A DNA stretch of 64,000 bases from Aquimarina megaterium XH134. Lineage in GTDB: Bacteria > Bacteroidota > Bacteroidia > Flavobacteriales > Flavobacteriaceae. Both the position numbers and the translations under genes were made by a program. The first letter of the stretch is position 1, and each line of letters opens with the position of its first letter. The stretch is taken from positions 186,001 through 250,000 of the forward strand of contig NZ_JACB01000001.1 of assembly GCF_000520975.1 (NCBI RefSeq), given 5' to 3'. A model generated the notes under the pieces. The model was not told where the DNA came from, did no database searches, and was given only the letters and a program-made list of their open reading frames with translations. Shown here in pieces: positions 1 to 9,893 of this stretch.

Positions 1-428
1 AATAAATCTACGGTATAATATCCTGGTGTAGCAAATTCTTTATCATGACTATATGTAGAGAATGGTTTATAATTGTTTTCTTTTATTTTTTTTGAAAACC
101 TGCTATTGGTGGGCATTACCAAAATATCATATAAATCTCCTGCTCCGGTCCCGGTAAGATGTGTATGAGAAAAACCACTAATGATAGAATCTTTATAGTA
201 ATATCCTGCAATTCTATCCCATCCCGGAATTCCTATATCCGGACTTAACTGTACCATCCCAAATGGAAGTGTTGCTCCTGGATATGTATTACCAGGACCA
301 TCTGTTCCTATAAATGTATTTACATAAGAAGTTAATGATTGTTCTGGTAGATTTACTGAAACCTTCTCTTGATTGCATGACCAAAGCAATAGTAAAAGAA
401 CGATATGTGAATAGAATATTTTTTTCAT
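1..428 (-). CDS. GH92-family alpha-mannosidase, N-terminal part (cut by window edge)
   Basis: Only the first ~142 codons are inside the window. The start is ATG at 428-426, followed by a lipoprotein signal (hydrophobic run ending LLWSC-N), so the enzyme should be anchored to a membrane. The sequence after residue ~40 (YVNTFIGT, GNTYPGATLPFGMVQLSPD, FSHTHLTGTGAGDLYD) is the conserved GH92 N-terminal signature and is clearly homologous to the complete GH92 encoded at 5554-7824. It is the last gene of the minus-strand mannoside operon. GH92 enzymes are calcium-dependent exo-alpha-mannosidases; linkage preference cannot be read from this fragment. Confidence 0.9.
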   Translation of the reverse strand, partial: MKKIFYSHIVLLLLLWSCNQEKVSVNLPEQSLTSYVNTFIGTDGPGNTYPGATLPFGMVQLSPDIGIPGWDRIAGYYYKDSIISGFSHTHLTGTGAGDLYDILVMPTNSRFSKKIKENNYKPFSTYSHDKEFATPGYYTVDL

Positions 429-485
429 TTTTGGTATGAATAAGATCTCACAAATTTTAAAAACTTATTAAGCTAGCACATCGGA

Positions 486-1595
486 TTATTTTTTTGATTT
501 TTTAATTACCTCTAGTTGTTCTTCTGTTATTGCATTGCCGTCAAAAAATGAAATCCCTGACGCTCCATTATCTTTTGCCAATTGTATGGCTTTTGATACA
601 TCATTTGCACTCATAGGAGGAAGATATATTCCTGTATGCAATTTAGTTTGCTTTCCTTGCAGATCATTAACTCCTTGTTTGGTAGCAAAACCAATCCAAT
701 CTACCTCTTCGTTATAAAAGTTGTGATAAATCATGGGTAATACTTCATCTACATTCCATTTATCCCATCGTTGTCTAACCATATGATCTGCCATTTCGGG
801 ATATGGAAATACGGCTGCGGTTAACTTTTTATCATATTTATGAGCAATTTCATAAGCCTCATCTACTACTCTTTTTATCTGATTTAATCTGAATTGTTTC
901 CACTCCATATCTATTGCAATATTTTTAGCTTCTTTTGGATTTTTATGATGCTTTTGCTCAAATGTTTTTATACATACATCGCAATAACAAAAATCGAACT
1001 CTGGTAATTCTTCATCTTGTACTAAGTTATATTTTGGTAATAACCCAATCGGTAGATAGATATCTGGATATCGAATATAATCGAGATGTACACTGGTTAC
1101 TCCTTCAACCTTTGCCAGTTGTTCTACTAACCCCAAAATATGTGCTCTAGATTCTTTTCTGGTAGGGCATAACCACTGATAATAATCTACATATGGTCGT
1201 GTATCGTAACACGATTTACCTTCTCTACTCACAGCATACCATTCTGGATGTTGTAAAGCCGCTTCATCACCTGGTCGATTCATGGTAAACATCCAGGCAT
1301 GAACTTCTAATCCTTCTTTTGTAGCTATAGGTGTTAGTTTTTTTAACACTTCGGGATCAGCCAATGTATTTATTAATACTGCATCTATGCCATATTCTTT
1401 ATATTTTTTGAACTCCTCTCTATATTCGTCATTTGATTTTGAAGGGTTCGCAGTAATCCAGGTCCAGTACTTAAATGGTGCTGTCTTCTCTTCTGAAACA
1501 TCTTCTTTTATAATTACTTCTTCTTTTTCAGTTTCGGTTTTACAACTAACACTGACTAGTATACTACATAAGAGTATAATTTTGAGCATCTTCAT
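486..1595 (-). CDS. GHL10/DUF4015-like putative glycosidase, lipoprotein
   Basis: About 369 residues. I place the start at ATG 1595 because it lies just after the stop of the upstream gene (1599-1597) and directly gives a lipoprotein signal (LLCSILVSVSC-K); a longer version from 1625 would overlap that gene. The mature part looks like a TIM-barrel glycosidase-like protein: an early block on moving down a path (YGIDAVLINTL), then VTSVHLDYIRYPD, the loop typical of the GHL10/GHL13 (DUF4015) superfamily whose Asp sits near the active site. A C-F-C-Y-C-D-V-C cluster near residue 205 may bind a metal. It sits between a CBM9-like gene and a GH92 gene, so a role in mannoside breakdown is inferred. 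Activity of this family is poorly known. Confidence 0.7.
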   Translation of the reverse strand: MKMLKIILLCSILVSVSCKTETEKEEVIIKEDVSEEKTAPFKYWTWITANPSKSNDEYREEFKKYKEYGIDAVLINTLADPEVLKKLTPIATKEGLEVHAWMFTMNRPGDEAALQHPEWYAVSREGKSCYDTRPYVDYYQWLCPTRKESRAHILGLVEQLAKVEGVTSVHLDYIRYPDIYLPIGLLPKYNLVQDEELPEFDFCYCDVCIKTFEQKHHKNPKEAKNIAIDMEWKQFRLNQIKRVVDEAYEIAHKYDKKLTAAVFPYPEMADHMVRQRWDKWNVDEVLPMIYHNFYNEEVDWIGFATKQGVNDLQGKQTKLHTGIYLPPMSANDVSKAIQLAKDNGASGISFFDGNAITEEQLEVIKKSKK

Positions 1596-1596
1596 A

Positions 1597-2709
1597 TTAA
1601 TCTTCTTTTTGGATAATTTTACCATCTTCTTTAATAATAAACAGGTGTTTTGTATATGGGCTTACCACTGTTATATTCCAACCTGTTTGATGACTTTCTA
1701 AGGTTTTAACAACTTTATTTCCGTCAACCAACAGATCATCTGCTTCTAGTTCTTTAAAGGTTTTTGCCCAACGGGTATTCTTTTTAAAATATTCCTTTTG
1801 TTTTCTATACAATTGATACAACAATCGTTTTACTTTTTCATCTTCAGGAATTCTGAAATCATCATTCTCTTCTACTTCTTTTGAGGAAAAATATACATAT
1901 CCCCAATCTTCGGGTTGGTGCATATTAATTACACCGATAGGAGACCACACCCAATTGTATTCTGGTTTAAATTTTCCGTTATCATCTCGCTTTCTGGAGT
2001 ATTTATTATTCTGAAGTTCAAAATCCCAATTCACCCTGGAAAAATTTACTCTCCAAAATTTATCTTTAGGAATGTTTTTGTGATAATATGAGGTTCTAAA
2101 TACTTTAAACGGAATAGCTATTTCTAGTATCCATCCTTTATCGATATCGTTTGGATTATTTATGGTTCCGTTTACTTTAACTGAAGATTTAAATCCATTC
2201 GCATCCCAATCGTTTAATACCGGGGTCCCTTCTCTATATGGTTTTGTAATAAACAAATCCCACAATGTATTTAATGCATTAACTTCAAATTCATAATAAT
2301 TATGAGTGTCGTTATCTGGATCGATAAAAATTTCGAAGTCATTATCATAAAAGATAATAGTATCCCTTTGCTTTAGATTTCCCCATACATGAGGTTCTTC
2401 CATTTCTGCTAGAAAATAGAAATACTCGTCATCCCAAAGCATTTTTACTGTAGTCTTATATTTTGGGATTTTGCTTCCTTCAATATCTATAAACAACTCG
2501 GTAGATTTTGCTTTACTCCATGAAGATTCTAGGGCAGATCCATCAATATCTATTGATTCTTTGGTATAATGTGCGACATAAGATTTTGGAGAAATTTTAC
2601 TTTCATTACTTTGCCCATACACACTAATTGCATTACTAAGCACAAATACTATAACGCAAAATATTTTGTTGATTCGAGCTTGAAAAAATTTCAATTTCAT
2701 TGTAAACAT
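1597..2709 (-). CDS. CBM9-like carbohydrate-binding secreted protein
   Basis: About 370 residues with an N-terminal signal peptide (hydrophobic stretch ending near SVYG-Q); starts at 2709 or at the in-frame ATG at 2700 are both possible. Residues ~45-240 match the CBM9-like sugar-binding fold: the opening IDIDGSALESSW, then VKMLWDDEYFYFLAEMEEPHVW, DNDFEIFIDPDNDTHNYYEFEVNA and GWILEIAIPFKVF. The ~120-residue C-terminal tail is unrecognised. In Bacteroidota such proteins usually accompany glycoside hydrolases and probably hold substrate in the periplasm. It lies 2 bases downstream of the GH130-like gene and directly upstream of the GHL10-like gene, so it is co-transcribed with them. Confidence 0.75.
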   Translation of the reverse strand: MFTMKLKFFQARINKIFCVIVFVLSNAISVYGQSNESKISPKSYVAHYTKESIDIDGSALESSWSKAKSTELFIDIEGSKIPKYKTTVKMLWDDEYFYFLAEMEEPHVWGNLKQRDTIIFYDNDFEIFIDPDNDTHNYYEFEVNALNTLWDLFITKPYREGTPVLNDWDANGFKSSVKVNGTINNPNDIDKGWILEIAIPFKVFRTSYYHKNIPKDKFWRVNFSRVNWDFELQNNKYSRKRDDNGKFKPEYNWVWSPIGVINMHQPEDWGYVYFSSKEVEENDDFRIPEDEKVKRLLYQLYRKQKEYFKKNTRWAKTFKELEADDLLVDGNKVVKTLESHQTGWNITVVSPYTKHLFIIKEDGKIIQKED

Positions 2710-2711
2710 TT

Positions 2712-3683
2712 CTATAATGAATTTTCTTTAGTAAACTTAATAATTTCACTTATCCTTCCAAAAGCTAATGCAACTACAGTATCTGCGGCTCCATAATAAA
2801 TAGCGACTTTATCCTGCTCTATATCTTGTAGAGTTGCACAAGGAAATATCACATTAGGGACATCTCCTATTTGTTCATAAGTCACAGAAGGTGTTAAGAG
2901 GTATGGTTTTGTCCTGTACTTTACCTTATCCGGGCTATTCTTATCCAAAATAGCAGCTCCCATAGCATATCTAAATCCATTACATGTATTTATGACTCCA
3001 TGATAAAACATCAACCACCCTTCTTCTGTAAGAAAAGGCACGGATCCAGCTCCTATCTTAGTACATTGCCAGGCACTTTCCTCGAAAGGAGTTGCCTGCA
3101 TTACATTTCTATGTTCTCCCCAATATTTCATATCAGGGCTATAACTAATAAATATATCACCAAAGGGAGTATGCCCGTTATCACTTGGGCGGCTTAACAT
3201 TGCATACTTGCCATTGATCTTTTCTGGAAATAATACTCCGTTTCTGTTGAAAGGTAAAAATGCATTTTCGCATTGAAAAAACTCTTTAAAATCAAAAGTA
3301 TATGCAATTCCTATGGTAGGCCCATAATACCCATTACACCATGTAATCCAATATCTATCTTCAATAAAAGTAACGCGAGGGTCATACTTATAATCAGAAG
3401 CTATCATTTTGGTATTTCCTGCCTCCATGACAATGGGCTCTTCATTAATTTGCCAATCAATCCCGTTATGACTGAATCCTGCAAAAATATTCATCTGTAC
3501 AGCTTTATTATCACATCTAAATACTCCGGCAAACCCATCATTATATGATACAACTGCACTATTGAATATGCTATTAGAAGTGGGTATAGCATCTCTAGAG
3601 ATGATGGGATTTGCAGAATACCTCCAAATAGCATCAGTGCATCCTTTAGGTTTATCCTGCCATGGTATTTCTTTTTTCATCAT
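2712..3683 (-). CDS. GH130-like mannoside phosphorylase/hydrolase
   Basis: About 323 residues, no signal peptide, so cytoplasmic. The longer frame to 3713 opens with TTG; the double ATG at 3683/3680 (MMKKEIPWQ) is the better start. Five-bladed-propeller features of GH130 are visible: [48 protein letters not shown], the GxGSVPF region and a late IYYGAAD. Known GH130 enzymes phosphorolyse beta-1,4-mannosides such as Man-GlcNAc or Man-Glc. With GH92 mannosidases and a symporter alongside, the simplest reading is that the core beta-mannoside of an N-glycan (or mannan fragment) is imported and split inside the cell. Phosphorylase versus hydrolase cannot be settled by eye. Confidence 0.8.
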   Translation of the reverse strand: MMKKEIPWQDKPKGCTDAIWRYSANPIISRDAIPTSNSIFNSAVVSYNDGFAGVFRCDNKAVQMNIFAGFSHNGIDWQINEEPIVMEAGNTKMIASDYKYDPRVTFIEDRYWITWCNGYYGPTIGIAYTFDFKEFFQCENAFLPFNRNGVLFPEKINGKYAMLSRPSDNGHTPFGDIFISYSPDMKYWGEHRNVMQATPFEESAWQCTKIGAGSVPFLTEEGWLMFYHGVINTCNGFRYAMGAAILDKNSPDKVKYRTKPYLLTPSVTYEQIGDVPNVIFPCATLQDIEQDKVAIYYGAADTVVALAFGRISEIIKFTKENSL

Positions 3684-3719
3684 ATTTCTAGTATAAATAT
3701 TACTACTTTTCAAAAAGTA

Positions 3720-5543
3720 TTATTTTGTCTTAAGTTTATCATACCATGTTTTCTTTAATATTATCGATGTAATAATCATTAATACTATCGCGAAAGCCAT
3801 ACTATAATATTCTTTTATTATTAAATACATCGGAACCAAAACAAAAGTCATTTGCCAAATAATCCCTATGCAACAATTAAACATGTCTTTCCAGAAATTT
3901 TTATTAGGTAAAAAATCAGGATTTTCTTTTTGTATTGCATTAACTACAGGTTGCCACCATCCCCAGGGCTTGGTGGTTCTATAAAAGTTTTTTAACACCT
4001 CTATATCATCTTGTTTCCCTAATATGACTCCTATAAAGCACCCAATAAAAGACACCAATAAGATAACTGGAAATAGGTAAATGGCCGTTGTGTCGGGAAA
4101 AATTATAGGGACTATTGTTGCTGCAATAAGTCCTGCCAGCATTCCTCCAAAATACCCATAAGAATTAAATCTCCACCATATCCACTTTAATACATTTGCT
4201 GCTGCATATCCTCCGTACAAAGCTGAGGTTAACCATATGGTTAGTTCATTAATAGATGATGCAAAAAAACCACCAATCACTCCTATTAATACAATAAGAA
4301 CAGATGATAAATAACTATACTTAATATATGTTTTATCTGATGCTTTTGGGTTGATATATTTCTTGTAAATATCATTAACTATATATGCCGGTGCGGCGTT
4401 TATAAATGCTGCAAATGTTCCCATAAAAGCGGCTAATAAACCTGCCAACAATAGCCCTTTAAAACCTATTGGAACAAATCGATGAATAGCTACTGGTAAT
4501 ATGGTTTCGAAATCTACATCTATACCTCCTTGTTGTAATTCTGGTCCTAAATATACCAAACCAAGTACGGCAAAACCTGTGATCATTAAATACCTGGGTA
4601 CGAAAAGAACAATAATTGTAAAAGCACTCATTTTTGAGGCTTCGGCTTCATTTTTTGTAGATAAAACACGCTGCATATCATAGCTAGGAACAGGGCCAGC
4701 CAGGCTGGCAAAAATGCCTTTAAAAATCATCATCATAAATAGGAAACCAAACAAAGAGAATCCGTCTTTCTCTATCTTTTCGTTCACACTATCGATATAT
4801 CCGGTCCAATCCAAATCTAATTTCATATCAAAGAACAAATTATTCCAGTTTTCTGGGGTAGCGACTGCGATTTGCTCTGCTGTAACAGTGGTAAAAGCAA
4901 TATATCCGATAACTAAACATGAAACGGTCATGATTACAAACTGGATGACTTCTGTTCCTACCACACTATACATTCCTCCTTTTAGAGTATATAAAGTAGT
5001 TATACCAATAATTATCAAAGCATAAGATTGTTCTGAGGCCACTGTAAATAATCCCAGATCTATAGATAAGTCCCAGGGGAAAAATATAATTGCAAATTTG
5101 CCAATCCCTTCAAAAAAGTAGGCTATAAACCCTAATGTACTGATAACAGCAAAGATTGTTACTATGATATGAGACAGTTTTGCTCCCATTGCAGATCCGA
5201 ATCTATAGGTTATCCATTGTGCTCCTGTTATCACATTTGACCTTCGTAACCATGCGGCCATAAAAATCATAATAAAAACCTGATTCCATACGGGCCATAA
5301 CCAGGGGAGCCAGGCACTTTTCATCCCGTAAACAAAAAGAATAGTAACTGTCCACATCGTACCAGAAACATCAAACATCCCAGAAGCATTTGATAATCCG
5401 AGGTAATACCAGGGTATTTCATTTCCGCCCAGGAAATAGGATTTTATATCTTTTGATGCCTTTTTAGAAACATAAAATCCAAAAAGAAGAGTAATAATAA
5501 TATAACATAGAATTATTACAATATCTACGGTAGCTAGGTTCAT
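3720..5543 (-). CDS. Sodium:solute symporter (SSS family)
   Basis: 607 residues, 13 or more hydrophobic segments, ATG at 5543. The start of the protein (ATVDIVIILCYIIITLLFG, then SYFLGGNEIPWYYLGLSNASGMFDVSGTMW) is the characteristic TM1-TM2 region of the SSS family (TC 2.A.21), which uses the sodium gradient to import sugars, amino acids or related solutes. It lies 10 bases downstream of the GH92 stop and just upstream of the GH130-like gene. By context it imports the disaccharide or mannose released outside. The symporter seems to replace the SusC/SusD uptake pair expected for a larger glycan, suggesting a small imported product. Confidence 0.9.
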   Translation of the reverse strand: MNLATVDIVIILCYIIITLLFGFYVSKKASKDIKSYFLGGNEIPWYYLGLSNASGMFDVSGTMWTVTILFVYGMKSAWLPWLWPVWNQVFIMIFMAAWLRRSNVITGAQWITYRFGSAMGAKLSHIIVTIFAVISTLGFIAYFFEGIGKFAIIFFPWDLSIDLGLFTVASEQSYALIIIGITTLYTLKGGMYSVVGTEVIQFVIMTVSCLVIGYIAFTTVTAEQIAVATPENWNNLFFDMKLDLDWTGYIDSVNEKIEKDGFSLFGFLFMMMIFKGIFASLAGPVPSYDMQRVLSTKNEAEASKMSAFTIIVLFVPRYLMITGFAVLGLVYLGPELQQGGIDVDFETILPVAIHRFVPIGFKGLLLAGLLAAFMGTFAAFINAAPAYIVNDIYKKYINPKASDKTYIKYSYLSSVLIVLIGVIGGFFASSINELTIWLTSALYGGYAAANVLKWIWWRFNSYGYFGGMLAGLIAATIVPIIFPDTTAIYLFPVILLVSFIGCFIGVILGKQDDIEVLKNFYRTTKPWGWWQPVVNAIQKENPDFLPNKNFWKDMFNCCIGIIWQMTFVLVPMYLIIKEYYSMAFAIVLMIITSIILKKTWYDKLKTK

Positions 5544-5553
5544 TTAGAGTTGG

Positions 5554-7824
5554 TTATTTCTGTACACCCCAGTTTTTGTTAGGAGATGCTCCCATTACAA
5601 AATGTAATGTTCCTCCTTCTGTTATTTCCTGATGAGTAATATATGATCGATTAAATTCTTTTCCGTTTAGAGTTGCAGATTGGATATATATATTTTTATC
5701 TGAAACGTTTTCGGCTTCTATACTAAAGCTAAGATCGTCTGATAGTTTTAAAGTAGCTTTTTCAAAAACCGGACTTCCAATTTGATATTCTCCTGATGCA
5801 GGATTCATAGGATAAATCCCTATAGAACTAAATATATACCAAGCTGACATTTGTCCGCAATCCTCATTACCACTTAATCCATTAGGTGTTGTATTATATT
5901 GTGTTTTTAATATTTGACTTACCCAGTATTGAGTTTTCCAGGGGGCATTAGCTTTATTAAACATATAGGCAATATGATGACTGGGTTCATTACCGTGTGC
6001 ATATTGCCCTATAAGGCCTGTAATATCTGCAGAAATATTATCTCCTGTAATTTTAGAATCTTCAGTAAATAACTGTTCGAGCTTTGCTACAAAAGTGGTT
6101 TCATCTCCAAACAATTGTATCAGCCCCTTAACATCATGAGGTACAAACCAACTATGTTGCCATGCATTTCCTTCTGTATAATCAGCATGCACTCTATGTG
6201 CAGAGTATTTGGGATCAAATGGCTCATGCCATTTTTTTCCATCTTCAGATTTTCCTCTCATGAATCCTGTTTTAGTATCAAAGAGATGTACAAATGCTTT
6301 GGATCGTTCTAGGAAATACTTATAATCTTCTTCTTTCCCCAGAGCCTTGGCAACTTGTGCAACACACCAGTCATTATAGGCATATTCTAATGTAATGGTA
6401 ACCGATTCATCTAGTAAAGTATATGGAATGTATCCATATTTTTTATAATATTCTAACCCTCTTTCATCTTGCATCATAGTGGTTTTCATCGCCTCATATG
6501 CCTTCTCAATATCGAATCCTTTGATGCCTTTTAAGTATGCTTCGGCAATCACAGAAACAGAGTGATACCCGGTCATCGTATTAGTTTCATTAGCATATAA
6601 AGTCCATACAGGTAAAATCTTACTATTTTCATAATATACCAACATAGAATTTACGATATCAGAAACTTTATCTGGTTCTAAGAATATCAATAATGGGTGT
6701 TCTGCTCTAAAGGTATCCCATAGCGAGAGTGTAGAATATGCAGTAAAGTTCTTTGCAAAAACGATACTATCATTTTCTTTTCTAAATGCACCATCCTGAT
6801 CACTATACGTAACCGGTGCTACTTGAGCATGGTATAATGCGGTATAAAAAATGGTTTTTAATGAATCATTTTTAGTATCTACTTCTATTTTAGATAATAC
6901 ATTTTGCCATGATGCCTTGCTATTTTCAGCAATTTTATCAAATTCAAATTTATTTTTATTTGCAGAAATATTATTTTTTGCATTTTCAACACTTACCGAA
7001 GAGATTCCAACCTTAACTTGTAATTGATTTTTATTTCCTTTATTAAAAAACAACTGTGCAGATGACTTGACACCTTTAATGATATTACTGTCTTCAGCAT
7101 TTTTGGTATCTGTATATAAATCATAGTTATTAATGGCTTTAGAAAATTTTATCACAAAAAATACTTTTTGATTTTTTGCCCATCCGGTACTATTTCTATA
7201 TCCCGAAACTGTAAATTTATCTTCAATATGTATTTGCGATTCTAGGGTTTTATCCCAATTAATAGCATATCCTAAATCTAATACTACAGATTGTGTATCT
7301 CCCTCTTTATATTCGTATCTATGAAAAGCTGTTCTAACGGTAGACGTTAATTCGGCATTAATATCAAAATCTTCTAAAAATACACTATAATATCCAGGTG
7401 TAGCTTTTTCTTTATTATGGGAATATTTGGATTTAAAAGGTATTTCATCTCTTGTTTTAAAAGAAGTAGATAAATCAACTTTTTTATTAATTGGCATCAA
7501 TCTAATATCATTAAGATCTCCAATCCCTGTGCCACTAAGGTGTAAATGACTAAAACCTATAGTTAATGAATCAGAATAGTGGTATCCTGAGCACCAATCC
7601 CATTCTGAAATACCATTATCCGGACTTACTTGTACCATACCAAATGGCATTGTCGCTCCTGGGTAGGTATGACCATGACCTCCTGTCCCTATAAAAGGGT
7701 TTACATACTTAATAACATTACTATCTTTATGCGTTATGCTACTCTTATTCCTATGCTCTTTCTTACACGAAAAAGTACTCAATATTACTATTATCAATAA
7801 TTTAATATTACGAGGTATTTTCAT
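5554..7824 (-). CDS. GH92-family alpha-mannosidase lipoprotein
   Basis: 756 residues, full length for the family, ATG at 7824, lipoprotein signal (VILSTFSC-KKEH). The N-terminal beta-sandwich carries YVNPFIGTGGHGHTYPGAT and PFGMVQVSPD. The catalytic (alpha/alpha)6 barrel has TLSLWDTFRAEHPL, NAWQHSWFVPHDVKGL, GNEPSHHIAYMFN and SGNEDCGQMSAWYIFSSIG, in which the conserved acidic residues and calcium-binding Asn/Glu of GH92 lie. First gene of the minus-strand mannoside operon; the 140-base gap to the plus-strand histidine kinase gene at 7965 should hold both promoters. A second GH92 is at the far end of the same operon, suggesting two linkages are attacked. Confidence 0.93.
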   Translation of the reverse strand: MKIPRNIKLLIIVILSTFSCKKEHRNKSSITHKDSNVIKYVNPFIGTGGHGHTYPGATMPFGMVQVSPDNGISEWDWCSGYHYSDSLTIGFSHLHLSGTGIGDLNDIRLMPINKKVDLSTSFKTRDEIPFKSKYSHNKEKATPGYYSVFLEDFDINAELTSTVRTAFHRYEYKEGDTQSVVLDLGYAINWDKTLESQIHIEDKFTVSGYRNSTGWAKNQKVFFVIKFSKAINNYDLYTDTKNAEDSNIIKGVKSSAQLFFNKGNKNQLQVKVGISSVSVENAKNNISANKNKFEFDKIAENSKASWQNVLSKIEVDTKNDSLKTIFYTALYHAQVAPVTYSDQDGAFRKENDSIVFAKNFTAYSTLSLWDTFRAEHPLLIFLEPDKVSDIVNSMLVYYENSKILPVWTLYANETNTMTGYHSVSVIAEAYLKGIKGFDIEKAYEAMKTTMMQDERGLEYYKKYGYIPYTLLDESVTITLEYAYNDWCVAQVAKALGKEEDYKYFLERSKAFVHLFDTKTGFMRGKSEDGKKWHEPFDPKYSAHRVHADYTEGNAWQHSWFVPHDVKGLIQLFGDETTFVAKLEQLFTEDSKITGDNISADITGLIGQYAHGNEPSHHIAYMFNKANAPWKTQYWVSQILKTQYNTTPNGLSGNEDCGQMSAWYIFSSIGIYPMNPASGEYQIGSPVFEKATLKLSDDLSFSIEAENVSDKNIYIQSATLNGKEFNRSYITHQEITEGGTLHFVMGASPNKNWGVQK

Positions 7825-7964
7825 CTATTTATATTTATTTTTTTATCATTGTTCTACAGAAAGAGCAAGTAAAGACATAAATATTTACAAAACTTATGGT
7901 TAAAAGAATAATTTTAGATCAATAACAAAGCAACTCAGTTAAACGTCATAAAATTTGGGGAAAT

Positions 7965-9044
7965 ATGCTGCAAAAAATTAAAAATGCACTTAATATAACA
8001 TCTGGGAATAATTATACTATAACGGTAAAACATCATGTTATATTCTGGCTGGTATATTTTCTATTTACCACTTTTAAATGGGGTAGTTACTTTAACGATT
8101 ATGCTTATTCTTTAAAAACCACTATTCTAGGGTTTATTATACATATGTCTTTAAGTTATTTCAACATCTATTACTTAATGCCAAAATTTGTAGAAAAACG
8201 TAAATACTTGATATACATATTTTTATTACTCGCATCTCTTTTTACAATGGTCCTAGCAAAATTTTATTTTACTTATTTTCTTGTTAACCAAAATGTTTGG
8301 CCAGAAGGTCCAGAAGTAACCAATAAATTGTCCCTGAATTATACTATAGAAATGATGTTGGGAGAACTTTATGTGGTGTCTTTTGTTTCTGCTATTAAAG
8401 TAACTTTAGATCGGTTAAGAGAGCACAAAAAATTAATTGATGTAGAAAAATTACAATTAGAAACAGAGTTGCGCTTTCTTAGGGCTCAAATGTCTCCTCA
8501 TTTCTTTTTTAATACCTTAAATAATATTTACTCTCTTTCTGTAGAAAAATCAGACAAAACTCCAAAAACCATATTAAAGTTGTCCGAATTAATGCGGTAT
8601 TTATTGCATGAGACTAATCAAAAAAGACAATGTCTTAGTAAAGAAATTATGTGCCTTCAAAATTATTTGGATTTAGAAAGAATTCGATATGGAGATTCTT
8701 TAAAAATACATGTAAATATTTCTGGAGAAATCGAAGGTAAAAAAATTGCTCCTATGCTTCTTTTATCCTTTATAGAAAATGCTTTTAAACATGGGGCAAA
8801 TAAAAATGTTGGAGAAATCGAAATTGATATTTCTTTCAACATAATAGATGACTTTCTGTATTTTCAGATTACTAATCCGATTCCTGCTAAAAACAATAAA
8901 AACAAAATTGATTCTTTTTCTGGTGGTATTGGGATAGGAAACGTAAAAAAAAGACTTGAACTGGGGTATAAACCTGATGAGTATAATCTAACGATTAGTG
9001 AAAATAACAATCAATATATTGTTGAATTAAAAATTAAAGTATAA
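7965..9044 (+). CDS. LytS/YehU-type sensor histidine kinase
   Basis: 359 residues. Four hydrophobic segments in residues ~22-145 form the membrane sensor. The His_kinase (PF06580) motif RAQMSPHFFFNTLNNIYSLS gives the probable phospho-acceptor His179, followed by a coiled linker and an HATPase domain with N-box FIENAFKHGA near residue 270 and a GIGIGNVKKRL G-box. The stop overlaps the start of the response-regulator gene by one base (TAATG), so the pair is translationally coupled. It is divergent from the GH92 operon and may respond to its sugar, but no sensor domain for a sugar is visible. Confidence 0.9.
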   Translation: MLQKIKNALNITSGNNYTITVKHHVIFWLVYFLFTTFKWGSYFNDYAYSLKTTILGFIIHMSLSYFNIYYLMPKFVEKRKYLIYIFLLLASLFTMVLAKFYFTYFLVNQNVWPEGPEVTNKLSLNYTIEMMLGELYVVSFVSAIKVTLDRLREHKKLIDVEKLQLETELRFLRAQMSPHFFFNTLNNIYSLSVEKSDKTPKTILKLSELMRYLLHETNQKRQCLSKEIMCLQNYLDLERIRYGDSLKIHVNISGEIEGKKIAPMLLLSFIENAFKHGANKNVGEIEIDISFNIIDDFLYFQITNPIPAKNNKNKIDSFSGGIGIGNVKKRLELGYKPDEYNLTISENNNQYIVELKIKV

Positions 9045-9751
9045 TGGATTTAAAATGTGTTATAATAGATGATGAACCATTGGCTATTAATGTTATAAAA
9101 AACTATGTTGACCAAACGAAAGGATTGACTTTTTTAGCTTCATTCAACGACGCAACCGAGAGTATTGATTATTTAAGAAATAACGAGATCGATCTTCTTT
9201 TTTTAGACATTAATATGCCTCTTTTAGATGGATTGAATCTGTTAAAAAGTATACATCAAAAACCACTTACCATAATTACTACAGCACATGAGGAATTTGC
9301 AGTAGAAAGTTATGAGTTAGAGGTAGTAGATTATTTGGTAAAACCTATCTCTTTTCATAGGTTTATTATGGCCGTAAATAAAGCTTTCAAAATAAAAGAG
9401 TATCAACAAAAAGATAACTTTACTACTCCTAACAAACGAGCATATATCTTTTTGAAAATCGACAAAAAAAAGATGCAAAAAATATATCTGGATGAAATAT
9501 TATCTATCGAAAGTCTTGGAGATTATATTAAAGTAAATACGTCATCGAGCAACTATATTGCTCATCAAACATTAAGTAATTTTACAGATGACTTACCCTC
9601 TGATAAGTTTATTAGAATTCATAGATCTTATACCATATCAATTGATAAAATAGAATCTATTGAAGGTAATAGTATAGAAATTGCAAATAATCGATATCCA
9701 ATTGGAAGAAGCTATTTAAATGAAGTAAGAAGTGTTATTTTTAAGGTGTAA
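9044..9751 (+). CDS. LytTR-family response regulator
   Basis: 235 residues: receiver domain (residues 1-120) with acidic pair D9/D10-E11, phospho-acceptor D55 in LLFLDINMPLLDG, and Lys in DYLVKPIS; then a LytTR DNA-binding domain (~135-235) with IESLGDYIKVNT and IRIHRSYTISIDKI. Partner of the kinase immediately upstream. Proteins of this type bind paired direct repeats near target promoters; I could not identify such repeats with confidence in the 7825-7964 gap. Confidence 0.92.
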   Translation: MDLKCVIIDDEPLAINVIKNYVDQTKGLTFLASFNDATESIDYLRNNEIDLLFLDINMPLLDGLNLLKSIHQKPLTIITTAHEEFAVESYELEVVDYLVKPISFHRFIMAVNKAFKIKEYQQKDNFTTPNKRAYIFLKIDKKKMQKIYLDEILSIESLGDYIKVNTSSSNYIAHQTLSNFTDDLPSDKFIRIHRSYTISIDKIESIEGNSIEIANNRYPIGRSYLNEVRSVIFKV

Positions 9752-9843
9752 TCACTTGATTAAATCTCATATATAAAATGGTAAAACACGGTCATTTTTC
9801 ATACCCTAACCTTAATTTCTTGAAATTTTATTTATAGTACCCC

Positions 9844-9870
9844 GCATCATTTTTTAAAGTTGTCGTCTTA
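9844..9870 (+). promoter_or_regulatory. Candidate ECF (SigZ-like) promoter, copy 1
   Basis: GCATCA (9844-9849), 14 bases, CGTCTTA (9864-9870), 24 bases before the flavoprotein ATG at 9894. The same two blocks with exactly the same spacing occur at 11272-11298 and 13230-13256, each before a unit of the arsenic-type module. A CGTC core at -10 and a fixed short spacer are typical of ECF sigma factor promoters. The sigma factor in the module is the natural candidate to read it; this is inferred. Confidence 0.65.
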
Positions 9871-9893
9871 AGAGATGAATACAAATTTTAAAA

